Shown here: positions 36,989 through 44,461 of the stretch, piece after piece
How positions within the stretch are numbered: position 1 is the first letter of the stretch
Layout: the number at the start of each line of letters is the position of its first letter
Source of the DNA: Planctomycetota bacterium
Lineage (GTDB): Bacteria > Planctomycetota > GCA-002687715 > DRQF01
Length of the DNA stretch: 64,000 bases
Direction of reading: 5' to 3'
Assembly: GCA_020639295.1 (NCBI GenBank)
Contig: JACKGY010000007.1
Location: 124,001 to 188,000, forward strand
The notes under the pieces: generated by a model
Told to the model about the DNA's origin: nothing
The model's input: only the letters and a program-made list of their open reading frames with translations
Databases searched by the model: none
Translations under genes and position numbers: made by a program

Positions 36989-37495
36989 TCAGCTGCCCTT
37001 CTTCATCAGCCGGGCATGATGCTGGGCATGGACCAGGATGAAGGAGACGCTCTCGGCGAAGCTCATCGCCCCCAGGGCGGGATGCTCGACCCAGAGTTCG
37101 CGGCGCGGGCGATCGACCAGCCCGCAGAGATCGATGAGCCGGTCGCGGGCCTCCACGAGGGTCTCGAGGAGTTCCTCGCGGCCGAGGATCACCGGGGGCT
37201 TCATTCGCTCCGGAGCCTCGGGTCGGCCCGGAATGCGCCAGGTGAGGAGAACGGCGCGGCGAGCCAGCGACTTGAGCAGGTCCTCGGGTGGCGGTCCCAG
37301 TGGCGCGGCGGCGAGCGCGCGCGCGAAGGCCTCGGCCTGGACCTCGAAGACCAGGGCGCAGTGCAGGGCATGCTCGGCCGGACTCCAGCGCCCAGGCACC
37401 GCGGCCCGGCGCAGGACCTCGTCGTCCTCGGGCAGCGCGCCCCGGACGATGCGTTCCGCCCGGACCAGCTTCTCGATCGCCTCGCGCTCGTCCAT
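36989..37495 (-). CDS. DinB/YfiT-like four-helix protein
   Basis: The 168-residue protein has the DinB-superfamily layout of four helices with metal-site histidines in WSPAEHALH near residues 37-45 and HAQHHARL near 156-163. Such proteins often bind divalent metal and act as thiol-dependent transferases or damage-response proteins; the function of this one is not known. The ATG follows GAAGG. It is divergent from the large membrane synthase-like gene. Confidence 0.8.
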   Translation of the reverse strand: MDEREAIEKLVRAERIVRGALPEDDEVLRRAAVPGRWSPAEHALHCALVFEVQAEAFARALAAAPLGPPPEDLLKSLARRAVLLTWRIPGRPEAPERMKPPVILGREELLETLVEARDRLIDLCGLVDRPRRELWVEHPALGAMSFAESVSFILVHAQHHARLMKKGS

Positions 37496-37552
37496 CCTTC
37501 GGTCCGGTCTCCCCCGCCGGTGGAAAGCACCGGCACCACGATGGGTCCCCCG

Positions 37553-37581
37553 ATCCTAACTGCTAACCTTGCCCGGCCGAA
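37553..37581 (-). promoter_or_regulatory. Possible promoter of the DinB-like gene
   Basis: On the minus strand TTCGGC and TAGGAT are separated by 17 bases, about 55 bases before the ATG. Confidence 0.4.
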
Positions 37582-37622
37582 CGAGGGATTCGGCGCCACG
37601 ACGACCGGGGAGATCGCCGACG

Positions 37623-40439
37623 ATGACTTCATTCCAGAGGACCGCGATCGGCATCGGCGCGATCGGCGGCGCCGTGATTCTGTTCGAGATCGCCCTGACC
37701 CGCATCTTCGCGGTAGCCATGTGGCACCACCTCACCTACATGGTGGTGGCCATCGCGATGCTGGGCTTCGGCGCCGCGGGCAGCCAGCTCACCGCCGCGG
37801 CCAGGCTGCCGAGGCGGCCCTCGGCCCGCCTCGCCGCCCTCGCCTGCGGCTTCGCCATCACCATCCTCGCGGCCCTTTACCTCGGCAGCGCCGTCCGCCT
37901 CGACAGCCTCGGGCTGTTCAGTGACGCTCGCAACCTGGCCGCCCTCCTGCTCCACTACGGGCTGCTCGGCCTGCCGATGTTCCTCGGCGGCCTGGTGGTC
38001 GGCACGGCCCTCCAGGTCGAGGCCGAGCGCGTCCACCGGCTCTACTTCGCCGACCTCTTGGGGGCCGCACTCGCCGCGGCCGGCGTGGTCTTCCTGCTGG
38101 ACCGGCTGGGCGCGGTTGCCGTCCTGCACCTGGCGGCCGCGCTCGCGGCCCTCGGCGCCTTCGTCTTCGCCCTGGGCGCGGCCTTCCTCGATCGGCTGGC
38201 CAGCCTGGTCGTCCTCGGCCTGATGCTCGCGCTCTTCGCCGGTCACGCCGGTCTGGGCGGCGAGCTCGGTCTGCGGCGCTACGACTGGCCGCTCGAGATC
38301 GCCCCCGGCAAGGAGATGGCGGACCGGCCGATCGAGCGCCGACTCCCCAGCGCCACCGCCGAGGTGGAAGTCGCGGCCGAGACCACGATGCTGCCCATCA
38401 TGGGCGGCGAGTACGACCTCGCCACCGCCCGGCCCTTGCCGGGCCGGTTCGTGACCCAGGACGGGACCGCGCCGACGATGCTCTACGCCGGCGCCGCCGA
38501 CCTCGAGCGCTTCGCCTTCCTCGGCGATTGCCAGGCCGCGAGCGGTTATCGGTCCTGGAAGGCCCAGGGCAGGGAATCACCGGCCGTGCTGGTCGTCGGC
38601 GTCGGCGGCGGCATCGACGTGATGACCGCGCTCCACGAAGGCGCCCGGGAGGTCACCGCGGTCGAGATCAACGCGGCGATGATCCGGATGGTGACCGAGG
38701 ACTACGACGCCTACCTGGGTGGTCTGTTCACGCGGCGCGACCCGCCCTTCGATCGGGTTCGTCTGGTCCGGGGCGAAGGCCGCGCGCAGATCCGCGAGAG
38801 CGAGAAACGCTACGACCTCATCCAGCTCTCCGGCGTCGACTCCTACACCGCGCTGAGCACCGGCGCCTACACCCTGGCCGAGAGCTACCTCTACACCGTC
38901 GAGGCGGTGCAGGATCTCCATCGCCATCTCGAGGATGGCGGCATCATCACCTATTCGCGTTTCATGCTGGGCCGGCCGCGCCGCCCGCGCGAGACCCTAC
39001 GCCTGGCCGGCATCGCCCGCGAGGCGCTCGAGGAACTGGGAGTCGCCGACCCGGCCGCCTCGATCTGCGTCTTCCAGGGCCGGCTCTGGGCCTCCACCAT
39101 GATCAAGAAGGGCCCCTTCCTGCCGGCCGAGATCGAGGCCCTGCGCCGCTTCGCCGAGGACCATGGGTTCCGCGGCCTGGTCTTCGATCCGCTCCATGAC
39201 CCGGCCCTGCCCTTCCCGTCCGAGCTGGCCCCGGCTCCGGCCCTCGCCCTCTACTTCCGCGACCGGATCCGCCAGGAACTGACCTCGGTCCTGCCGGCTC
39301 CCCTGGACGAGGTCGCGGCCGCGATCATGGCCCGCTCCTTCGCCGAGGGCGGTCCGGTCGGCGGCGACGGCCTGGTCGAGCGCATGGTCGGCCTCCTGCC
39401 CCCGGAACGCCGCTCCGCCGCGACCGCGCCGCTGGCCGACTTCGTCGGCCGGGCCACCGCCGAGGTGGCGGCCGACACCGAGCACTTCCGCGGCACCCGC
39501 GCCGACTTCCAGACCCTCTTGCGCGCCGCCCCGCGGGAACGGGCGGCCTTCGTCGCCGCCTATCCCTATCGACTCGACCCCTGCCGCGACGACGCGCCCT
39601 TCTTCTTCGACTACCAGCGCTGGGACCGCTTCGCCGAGGCCCTCGGCGGCAAGGTCGACCTCTACAACGCGGACTTCCCGGTCGGCCACGGGGTCCTCCT
39701 GGCCTCGCTGGTCCAGGTCGGCATCCTGGCGACGATCCTCATCCTCCTGCCGCTCCGCTCGCTGCGCGAGCAGGGACGGCCGACGCCGCGACGCTGGCGC
39801 TACCTGGCCTACTTCGCCGCCCTCGGCCTGGGCTTCATGCTGGTGGAGATCGCCCTGATGCAGAAGCTGGTGCTGCTGCTCGGCCACCCGAGCCACGCCC
39901 TGGCACTGGTCCTGGGCGGCCTGCTCGGCGCGGCGGGCGTCGGCTCGTTCCTCGCCGAGCGCCTCGGTCGGCCGGGGCCGATCAAGCTGCTCCTGCTCGG
40001 CCTCCTCAGCACGCTGGTGATCGCCCTGGTGGCCGAGTGGATCGATGCGGTCACGGCCGGTCTGCTCGGCGCCGCCCTGCCCTGGCGCCTCGCCGCGGCC
40101 TTGGCCCTGGTGGCGCTGGTCGGCCTGCCGCTCGGCGCCGCGTTCCCGACCGGCATCCGCCTCCTCCGTCTGGAGGCACCGGCGCTGATCCCCTGGGCCT
40201 GGGCGGTGAACGGCTTCACCGGCGTCATCGGCGGGCTCCTCGCCGTGCTGCTGGCGCAGGAGGTCGGCTTCCGCAAGGTCCTCCTCCTCGCGGCCGCGGT
40301 CTACCTGCTGGGCTTCCTGCTCCTACCGGCGGCCGGCCCGACGGCGGACCAGGACGAAGCCGACGATGCCGACCAGCAGCATGGCGGCGGAGATGAAGAC
40401 CGAGGTGGACAGCCCCTCGGGGGGATCACCGGGAGCTAG
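37623..40439 (+). CDS. Multi-pass membrane protein with central spermidine-synthase-like domain
   Basis: The 938-residue protein has about six membrane helices at the N-terminus (residues 1-220), a soluble central region at about 225-700, and seven or eight helices at the C-terminus. A class I methyltransferase/spermidine-synthase core lies at about 320-465 (VLVVGVGGGIDVMTALHEGA, then VEIN, then YDLIQLSGVDSYTA). Similar large hybrid proteins are annotated as spermine/spermidine synthase-like but their substrate is unknown. The last 117 bases overlap the convergent lgt gene; the tail after residue about 900 is low-complexity and may be a read-through. An earlier ATG 54 bases up is less likely. 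Confidence 0.75.
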   Translation: MTSFQRTAIGIGAIGGAVILFEIALTRIFAVAMWHHLTYMVVAIAMLGFGAAGSQLTAAARLPRRPSARLAALACGFAITILAALYLGSAVRLDSLGLFSDARNLAALLLHYGLLGLPMFLGGLVVGTALQVEAERVHRLYFADLLGAALAAAGVVFLLDRLGAVAVLHLAAALAALGAFVFALGAAFLDRLASLVVLGLMLALFAGHAGLGGELGLRRYDWPLEIAPGKEMADRPIERRLPSATAEVEVAAETTMLPIMGGEYDLATARPLPGRFVTQDGTAPTMLYAGAADLERFAFLGDCQAASGYRSWKAQGRESPAVLVVGVGGGIDVMTALHEGAREVTAVEINAAMIRMVTEDYDAYLGGLFTRRDPPFDRVRLVRGEGRAQIRESEKRYDLIQLSGVDSYTALSTGAYTLAESYLYTVEAVQDLHRHLEDGGIITYSRFMLGRPRRPRETLRLAGIAREALEELGVADPAASICVFQGRLWASTMIKKGPFLPAEIEALRRFAEDHGFRGLVFDPLHDPALPFPSELAPAPALALYFRDRIRQELTSVLPAPLDEVAAAIMARSFAEGGPVGGDGLVERMVGLLPPERRSAATAPLADFVGRATAEVAADTEHFRGTRADFQTLLRAAPRERAAFVAAYPYRLDPCRDDAPFFFDYQRWDRFAEALGGKVDLYNADFPVGHGVLLASLVQVGILATILILLPLRSLREQGRPTPRRWRYLAYFAALGLGFMLVEIALMQKLVLLLGHPSHALALVLGGLLGAAGVGSFLAERLGRPGPIKLLLLGLLSTLVIALVAEWIDAVTAGLLGAALPWRLAAALALVALVGLPLGAAFPTGIRLLRLEAPALIPWAWAVNGFTGVIGGLLAVLLAQEVGFRKVLLLAAAVYLLGFLLLPAAGPTADQDEADDADQQHGGGDEDRGGQPLGGITGS

Positions 40440-41123
40440 GTCGGCACCGCCGAAGACGAAGCGGCGGCCCGGGTCGCCGCGGAACAGCTCGGTGACGTAG
40501 CGGACGACGGAGTATCCGGCGAAGTAGCCGAAGAGCAGCTCGCCGTCGGCCCGTCGCCGGGGACGCAGTCCGTATTCCAGCCCCAGCCAGAGCAGGACCA
40601 GGAGCAGGGCCTCGTAGAGCTGCACCGGATGCAGGGGCTGGTCATGGAGGCCGACCCCCTCGCGGAAGGTCACCGCCCAGGGCAGATCGCAGCGATGCCC
40701 GTAGCAGCAGCCGGCGAGGAAGCAACCGACGCGACCGACCGCGTGAGCCGCCGGCGTCGCGGCGGCGAAGACGTCGAGCCCGCGCAGGACCGGGACGCCG
40801 AGGGCGCGCAGGCGGAGGATCATCGCCGGCGTGGCGACGATGATCGCCCCCCAGAAGACGAAGCCGGTCGCCAGATCACGCCCGGCCCGGTCGTCACCGA
40901 GCACGGTGAGCAGATAGAGGCCCTTGCCGCCCAGGAACATCGCGGCGACCAGGACCATCAGGCTCGGGGTCATGCCCCGGGCCAGTCGGAGTTCGCCGTC
41001 CCGGCGCGCGGCGCGTCGGCAGAGCCAGGCCCAGAGCAGGAAGGCGAGGCCGATCATCAGCCCGTAGCTGTGGAAGGCCAGGTGACGGCCGAAGAGGTCG
41101 AACTCGAAGATCACCGGCTTCAT
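40323..41123 (-). CDS. lgt: Phosphatidylglycerol:prolipoprotein diacylglyceryl transferase
   Basis: The 266-residue multi-pass enzyme adds the diacylglycerol to the lipobox cysteine of lipoproteins. The Lgt signature HAVGRVGCFLAGCCYG is at about residues 127-142, HPVQLYE is at 165-171, and RYVTELFRGDPGR lies near 205-217. The membrane segments cover the full length, including one at the very C-terminus. The final 117 bases overlap the convergent membrane synthase-like gene. It probably follows the UbiD and small membrane genes in one operon. Confidence 0.93.
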   Translation of the reverse strand: MKPVIFEFDLFGRHLAFHSYGLMIGLAFLLWAWLCRRAARRDGELRLARGMTPSLMVLVAAMFLGGKGLYLLTVLGDDRAGRDLATGFVFWGAIIVATPAMILRLRALGVPVLRGLDVFAAATPAAHAVGRVGCFLAGCCYGHRCDLPWAVTFREGVGLHDQPLHPVQLYEALLLVLLWLGLEYGLRPRRRADGELLFGYFAGYSVVRYVTELFRGDPGRRFVFGGADLAPGDPPEGLSTSVFISAAMLLVGIVGFVLVRRRAGRR

Positions 41124-41162
41124 GGCGACGGAGGCTCCTGGGCCCGGCAGACGACGACCACG

Positions 41163-41540
41163 TCAGCCCTCGGCATCGGCGAGGAAGAGCGCGCGCGCGG
41201 CCGCCAGCAGACGGCGACCGAAGGCGAAGCGGCCGAGGTCACGGCCGCCGATCACGGCGACCAGGCCGCAGGAGGCGAAGAGCAGCGGCCCCTCGAGACC
41301 GAGGAAGAAGGCCGTGAGCAGGAGGGCGTAGAACAAGGCCCGTCCCAGGTGCCGGCGGAGCTGGGCGCCTTCGACGTCGGCCAGGACCTCGGCCCGGGCC
41401 GCGGGGTCGAGGTCGAGGAAGGACTCGTCGAGTCCCAGGCTCGCGAGCACGAAGGGACGGGGATCGGCCGGGCTCTCCTCGACCTCGGCCCCCTCCTCCG
41501 GCTTCTCCACCGACTCGCCATCGTCGACCAGCTCGCTCAT
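41163..41540 (-). CDS. Small membrane protein with acidic N-terminus
   Basis: This 125-residue protein has an acidic N-terminal half (about residues 1-65) with LGLDESFLDLDPAARAEVL, then two hydrophobic helices (about 68-86 and 88-105) separated by a glycine-rich turn. It lies 37 bases after the UbiD gene and 39 bases before lgt, all in one direction. I recognise no family. Confidence 0.65.
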   Translation of the reverse strand: MSELVDDGESVEKPEEGAEVEESPADPRPFVLASLGLDESFLDLDPAARAEVLADVEGAQLRRHLGRALFYALLLTAFFLGLEGPLLFASCGLVAVIGGRDLGRFAFGRRLLAAARALFLADAEG

Positions 41541-41577
41541 CGTGTCCTCCTGCGCCCAATCTACCCGGCCGGCGCGA

Positions 41578-43371
41578 TCAATCGAGGTGGGCGGCGTCGC
41601 TGTCGCCCATTTCCATCCCCGCGGGGAAATACTCCGTCCAGCGGCGGCCGACGAGCGCGGCGGTCTCGGGGTCGCAGAACAGCTCGTCCGGGTAGCTCGG
41701 CTTCATCCGGGCATCGATCACGATCGGGAAGGCGAAGGCCCGATGGTTGCGCGGGAACTCGTGGCCGCGCGCGTGAACGTCGCTCGCCGGGTCGAAGCGC
41801 GTGAAGGTGGTCCAGAGGAAGTTCATCGCCGAGCGCGCGGCGCGACGGGCGTCGTCGACCAGCACGACGAGGGGCCAGTCCTCGAGGCCGGGCGCGGCGG
41901 CGATCCGCCCGGGCAGGTCCTCGTCGGCGGCGAAGGAACCGCCTTCGAGCACCAGGGCGCCGGGGCAGAAGACCTCGGCCCGACGGATGCCGCCGGGCAG
42001 CGCGCCCGAGAATTCCCCGGGCAGGCGGCGCCGCGCCTCGCCGAGTCCGAGGAGAACGCCCTTCGAGCCCTCGTTCACCACCGGCCCCGCGTAGTCCAGG
42101 CTGTCCATCGAGAGGTTGGCGAAGAGGAAGAGATCGCAGCGCGGGTCGCAGCGTTCGAGGACGTGGACCAGGGTCGCCTTGAAGTCGCGCAGATCGACCG
42201 GATGGTCGGTCACCAGGAGGAACTTGGTCAGCGCGAGCTGGCCCTCGCCGAGGATGCGGAAGGCCGAGGTCATGGCCTCGCGCTTGTAGCGCTCGCGGAC
42301 GACCGCGGCGGCGAGGGAGTGATAGCCGGTCTCCCCGTAGGACCAGAGGTCGCGCACCGCCGGCATGACCACCGGGAAGAGCGGCGACAGCAGGTCCTGG
42401 AGGAAGTCGCCGATGAAGAAGTCCTCCTGGCGAGGCTTGCCCACCACCGTCGCCGGGTAGATCGCGTCCCGGCGATGGTGGATCGCGGCGACGTGGAAGA
42501 CCGGGTAGTCGTGGGTGAGCGAGTAGTAGCCGTAGTGGTCTCCGAAGGGACCTTCGGGCCGACGCTCGCCGGGGCGCAGCTCGCCGACCAGGACGAACTC
42601 GGCGCGCGCGGCCAGGGGCAGCGGTCCCCGACGACCGGAGCCGAGCACCAGCTTCTCGCCCTGGAGCAGCGAGGCGAGCAGGAGTTCGGGCACGTTCTCC
42701 GGCAGCGGCGCGATCGCCGCCAGCATCAGCGCCGGGGGGCCGCCCAGGAAGACGTTGAGCGGCAGGGCCCGACCGGCGCCCTCGGCCACGGCGAGGTGGA
42801 AGCCGCCACCCTTGCCGATCTGGAAGTGCATGCCGGTGGTCGCGGCATCGTGGATCTGCATCCGGTACATGCCGAGGTTGTGACCGCCGGTCTCGGGATG
42901 CTCGGTGTAGACGAGGGGCAGGGTGATGAAGCGGCCGCCGTCCTCGACCCAGGTCTTCAGGACCGGCAGGCGATCGAGGCACGCCGGAGCCATGGTCATC
43001 TCGGCCACCGGAGCGCGCGAGCGCCGCTTGAGACCCACGCGGGCCAGGTCGCGGAACAGCCGCCGCTTGCCCCAGAGCTTGCCCAGACTCGGGGGCATCA
43101 GCTCCTCGGGGAGCCGGGCCAGCTCGGCGACGAGCTCGCGCGGCCGCGACCCGAAGGCGAGCTCCACCCGACGCGCGCTGCCGAAGAGATTGGTGACCAG
43201 GGGGAAGTCGGCGCCCTTCGGCCGCCGGAAGAGCAACGCCGGTCCGCCGGCGGCGATCACCCGGCGGTGGATCTCGGGGACCTCCAGGACGGGATCGACC
43301 TCGGCCGTGACCTCGACGACCTCGCCCTCCCGGCGCAACAGGTCCAGGTATTCCCTCAGGTCGGCATGCAT
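41578..43371 (-). CDS. UbiD-family prenyl-FMN-dependent decarboxylase
   Basis: This 597-residue protein matches the length of the UbiD family, which decarboxylates aromatic or unsaturated acids using prenylated FMN. Motifs are LGMYRMQIHDAATTGMHFQ (residues about 171-189), GDHYGYYSLTHDYPVFHV, and the family-typical ALTKFLLVTD. A UbiX-type flavin prenyltransferase gene is not present in the window. The substrate could be 4-hydroxy-3-polyprenylbenzoate or another acid. The ATG at 43371 is chosen because the family N-terminus begins there; longer reading runs into the divergent gene. It is the first gene of the lgt-containing group. Confidence 0.9.
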   Translation of the reverse strand: MHADLREYLDLLRREGEVVEVTAEVDPVLEVPEIHRRVIAAGGPALLFRRPKGADFPLVTNLFGSARRVELAFGSRPRELVAELARLPEELMPPSLGKLWGKRRLFRDLARVGLKRRSRAPVAEMTMAPACLDRLPVLKTWVEDGGRFITLPLVYTEHPETGGHNLGMYRMQIHDAATTGMHFQIGKGGGFHLAVAEGAGRALPLNVFLGGPPALMLAAIAPLPENVPELLLASLLQGEKLVLGSGRRGPLPLAARAEFVLVGELRPGERRPEGPFGDHYGYYSLTHDYPVFHVAAIHHRRDAIYPATVVGKPRQEDFFIGDFLQDLLSPLFPVVMPAVRDLWSYGETGYHSLAAAVVRERYKREAMTSAFRILGEGQLALTKFLLVTDHPVDLRDFKATLVHVLERCDPRCDLFLFANLSMDSLDYAGPVVNEGSKGVLLGLGEARRRLPGEFSGALPGGIRRAEVFCPGALVLEGGSFAADEDLPGRIAAAPGLEDWPLVVLVDDARRAARSAMNFLWTTFTRFDPASDVHARGHEFPRNHRAFAFPIVIDARMKPSYPDELFCDPETAALVGRRWTEYFPAGMEMGDSDAAHLD

Positions 43372-43521
43372 CGTTCCGGGTGCTCCTCGGTCGGCGGACC
43401 GGGAAGGATGGGCGGAAAGGGGCCGCGATTCAACCGCGAGCGCGACAAGCCGGAAGGGCCCTCTTGACGGCGCCCCCCCCGAGGGAGCAGATTTCCGGGG
43501 AATTCCCCAGGAGCCCGAGCC

Positions 43522-44382
43522 ATGTGCCGATTCACGCTCTACGTCGGTCCGCCCATCACCATCTCCTCGCTGGTCACCGAACCCGAGCACTCCCTCATCC
43601 ACCAGAGCTTCCACAGCCGCGAGCGCTCCGAGCCCCTCAATGGTGACGGCTTCGGCGTCGCCTGGTGGCCGGCGAATCGCAGCAGCGAGCCGGCGGTCTT
43701 CAAGTCGACCACGCCGGCCTGGAGCAACAAGAATCTCCTCGAGCTCGCGCCGGTCGTGGAGAGCGGTTTCATCATGGCCCACGTGCGCGCGGCGACCCGA
43801 GGCAGCGGCACGCTCGAGGTCAACTGCCATCCCTTCAAGTCGCATGGCTACGCCTTCATGCACAACGGCGACGTCGGCGACTTCATCCACCTGAAGCGTC
43901 ACGTCCTCGCCCAGCTCAGCGACGAGTCCTTCGCCACGATCCTGGGCAGCACCGACTCCGAGCACGTCTTCGCCCTCTTCCTCGACGAGGCCCGGGCCGG
44001 CAAGGTGGAACGCGGCGACGCCGAGGGCATGGGTCGGGCGCTCGAGCGCGCGGTGCAGCGGGTCATCGACCTGGCCAAGGAGCATGCCCCGAAGGCCGAC
44101 CTGTGGCTGAACTTCGCCGTCTGCGACGGCGCCGCGGCCGCGGTCATGCGCTACACGAACGTCGCCGGCAACGACGGTTCGAGCCTCTATCTCAATACCG
44201 GCCGGCGCTACATCTGCGAGGAGGGCATGTGCCGGATGATCGCGCCCCAGCGCGGCGAGGGCGCGGTCCTGGTCTCGTCCGAACCCCTCAGCCAAGAGCC
44301 CGGCTGGTCGCCGGTCCCGGCCCGAAGCCTGGTCCTCGTCCACCCGGACCGCAGCACCTCGACCTGCTCCCTGCCCTACTGA
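43522..44382 (+). CDS. Class II glutamine amidotransferase, YafJ/EgtC-like
   Basis: The 286-residue protein begins with the N-terminal nucleophile Cys of Ntn-type amidotransferases (M-C2-R-F). NGDGFGVAWW near residues 40-49, FIMAHVRAATRG near 91-102, NCHPF, and FMHNGDV near 120-126 complete the glutaminase site. It has no synthetase domain, so it belongs to the stand-alone YafJ/EgtC type. The start has AGGAG eight bases upstream. A TTGACG at 43464 could be its -35 but no good -10 follows. No ergothioneine genes are nearby. Confidence 0.88.
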   Translation: MCRFTLYVGPPITISSLVTEPEHSLIHQSFHSRERSEPLNGDGFGVAWWPANRSSEPAVFKSTTPAWSNKNLLELAPVVESGFIMAHVRAATRGSGTLEVNCHPFKSHGYAFMHNGDVGDFIHLKRHVLAQLSDESFATILGSTDSEHVFALFLDEARAGKVERGDAEGMGRALERAVQRVIDLAKEHAPKADLWLNFAVCDGAAAAVMRYTNVAGNDGSSLYLNTGRRYICEEGMCRMIAPQRGEGAVLVSSEPLSQEPGWSPVPARSLVLVHPDRSTSTCSLPY

Positions 44383-44461
44383 GACCGGTCCGGCGGCCGG
44401 GGTAGGCGACCGACCCGCGATGTGTTCTCATGTCGTCCCCGAGACGCGAGGACACATCGCC

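Noticed and set aside
43464..43495. Promoter for the glutamine amidotransferase gene
   Set aside because: TTGACG is a good -35 box but no acceptable -10 box occurs at 16-18 bases.
41578..44343. A longer reading of the UbiD-family gene (921 codons)
   Set aside because: The extra part is antisense to the amidotransferase gene and has no recognisable domain; the family start is at 43371.
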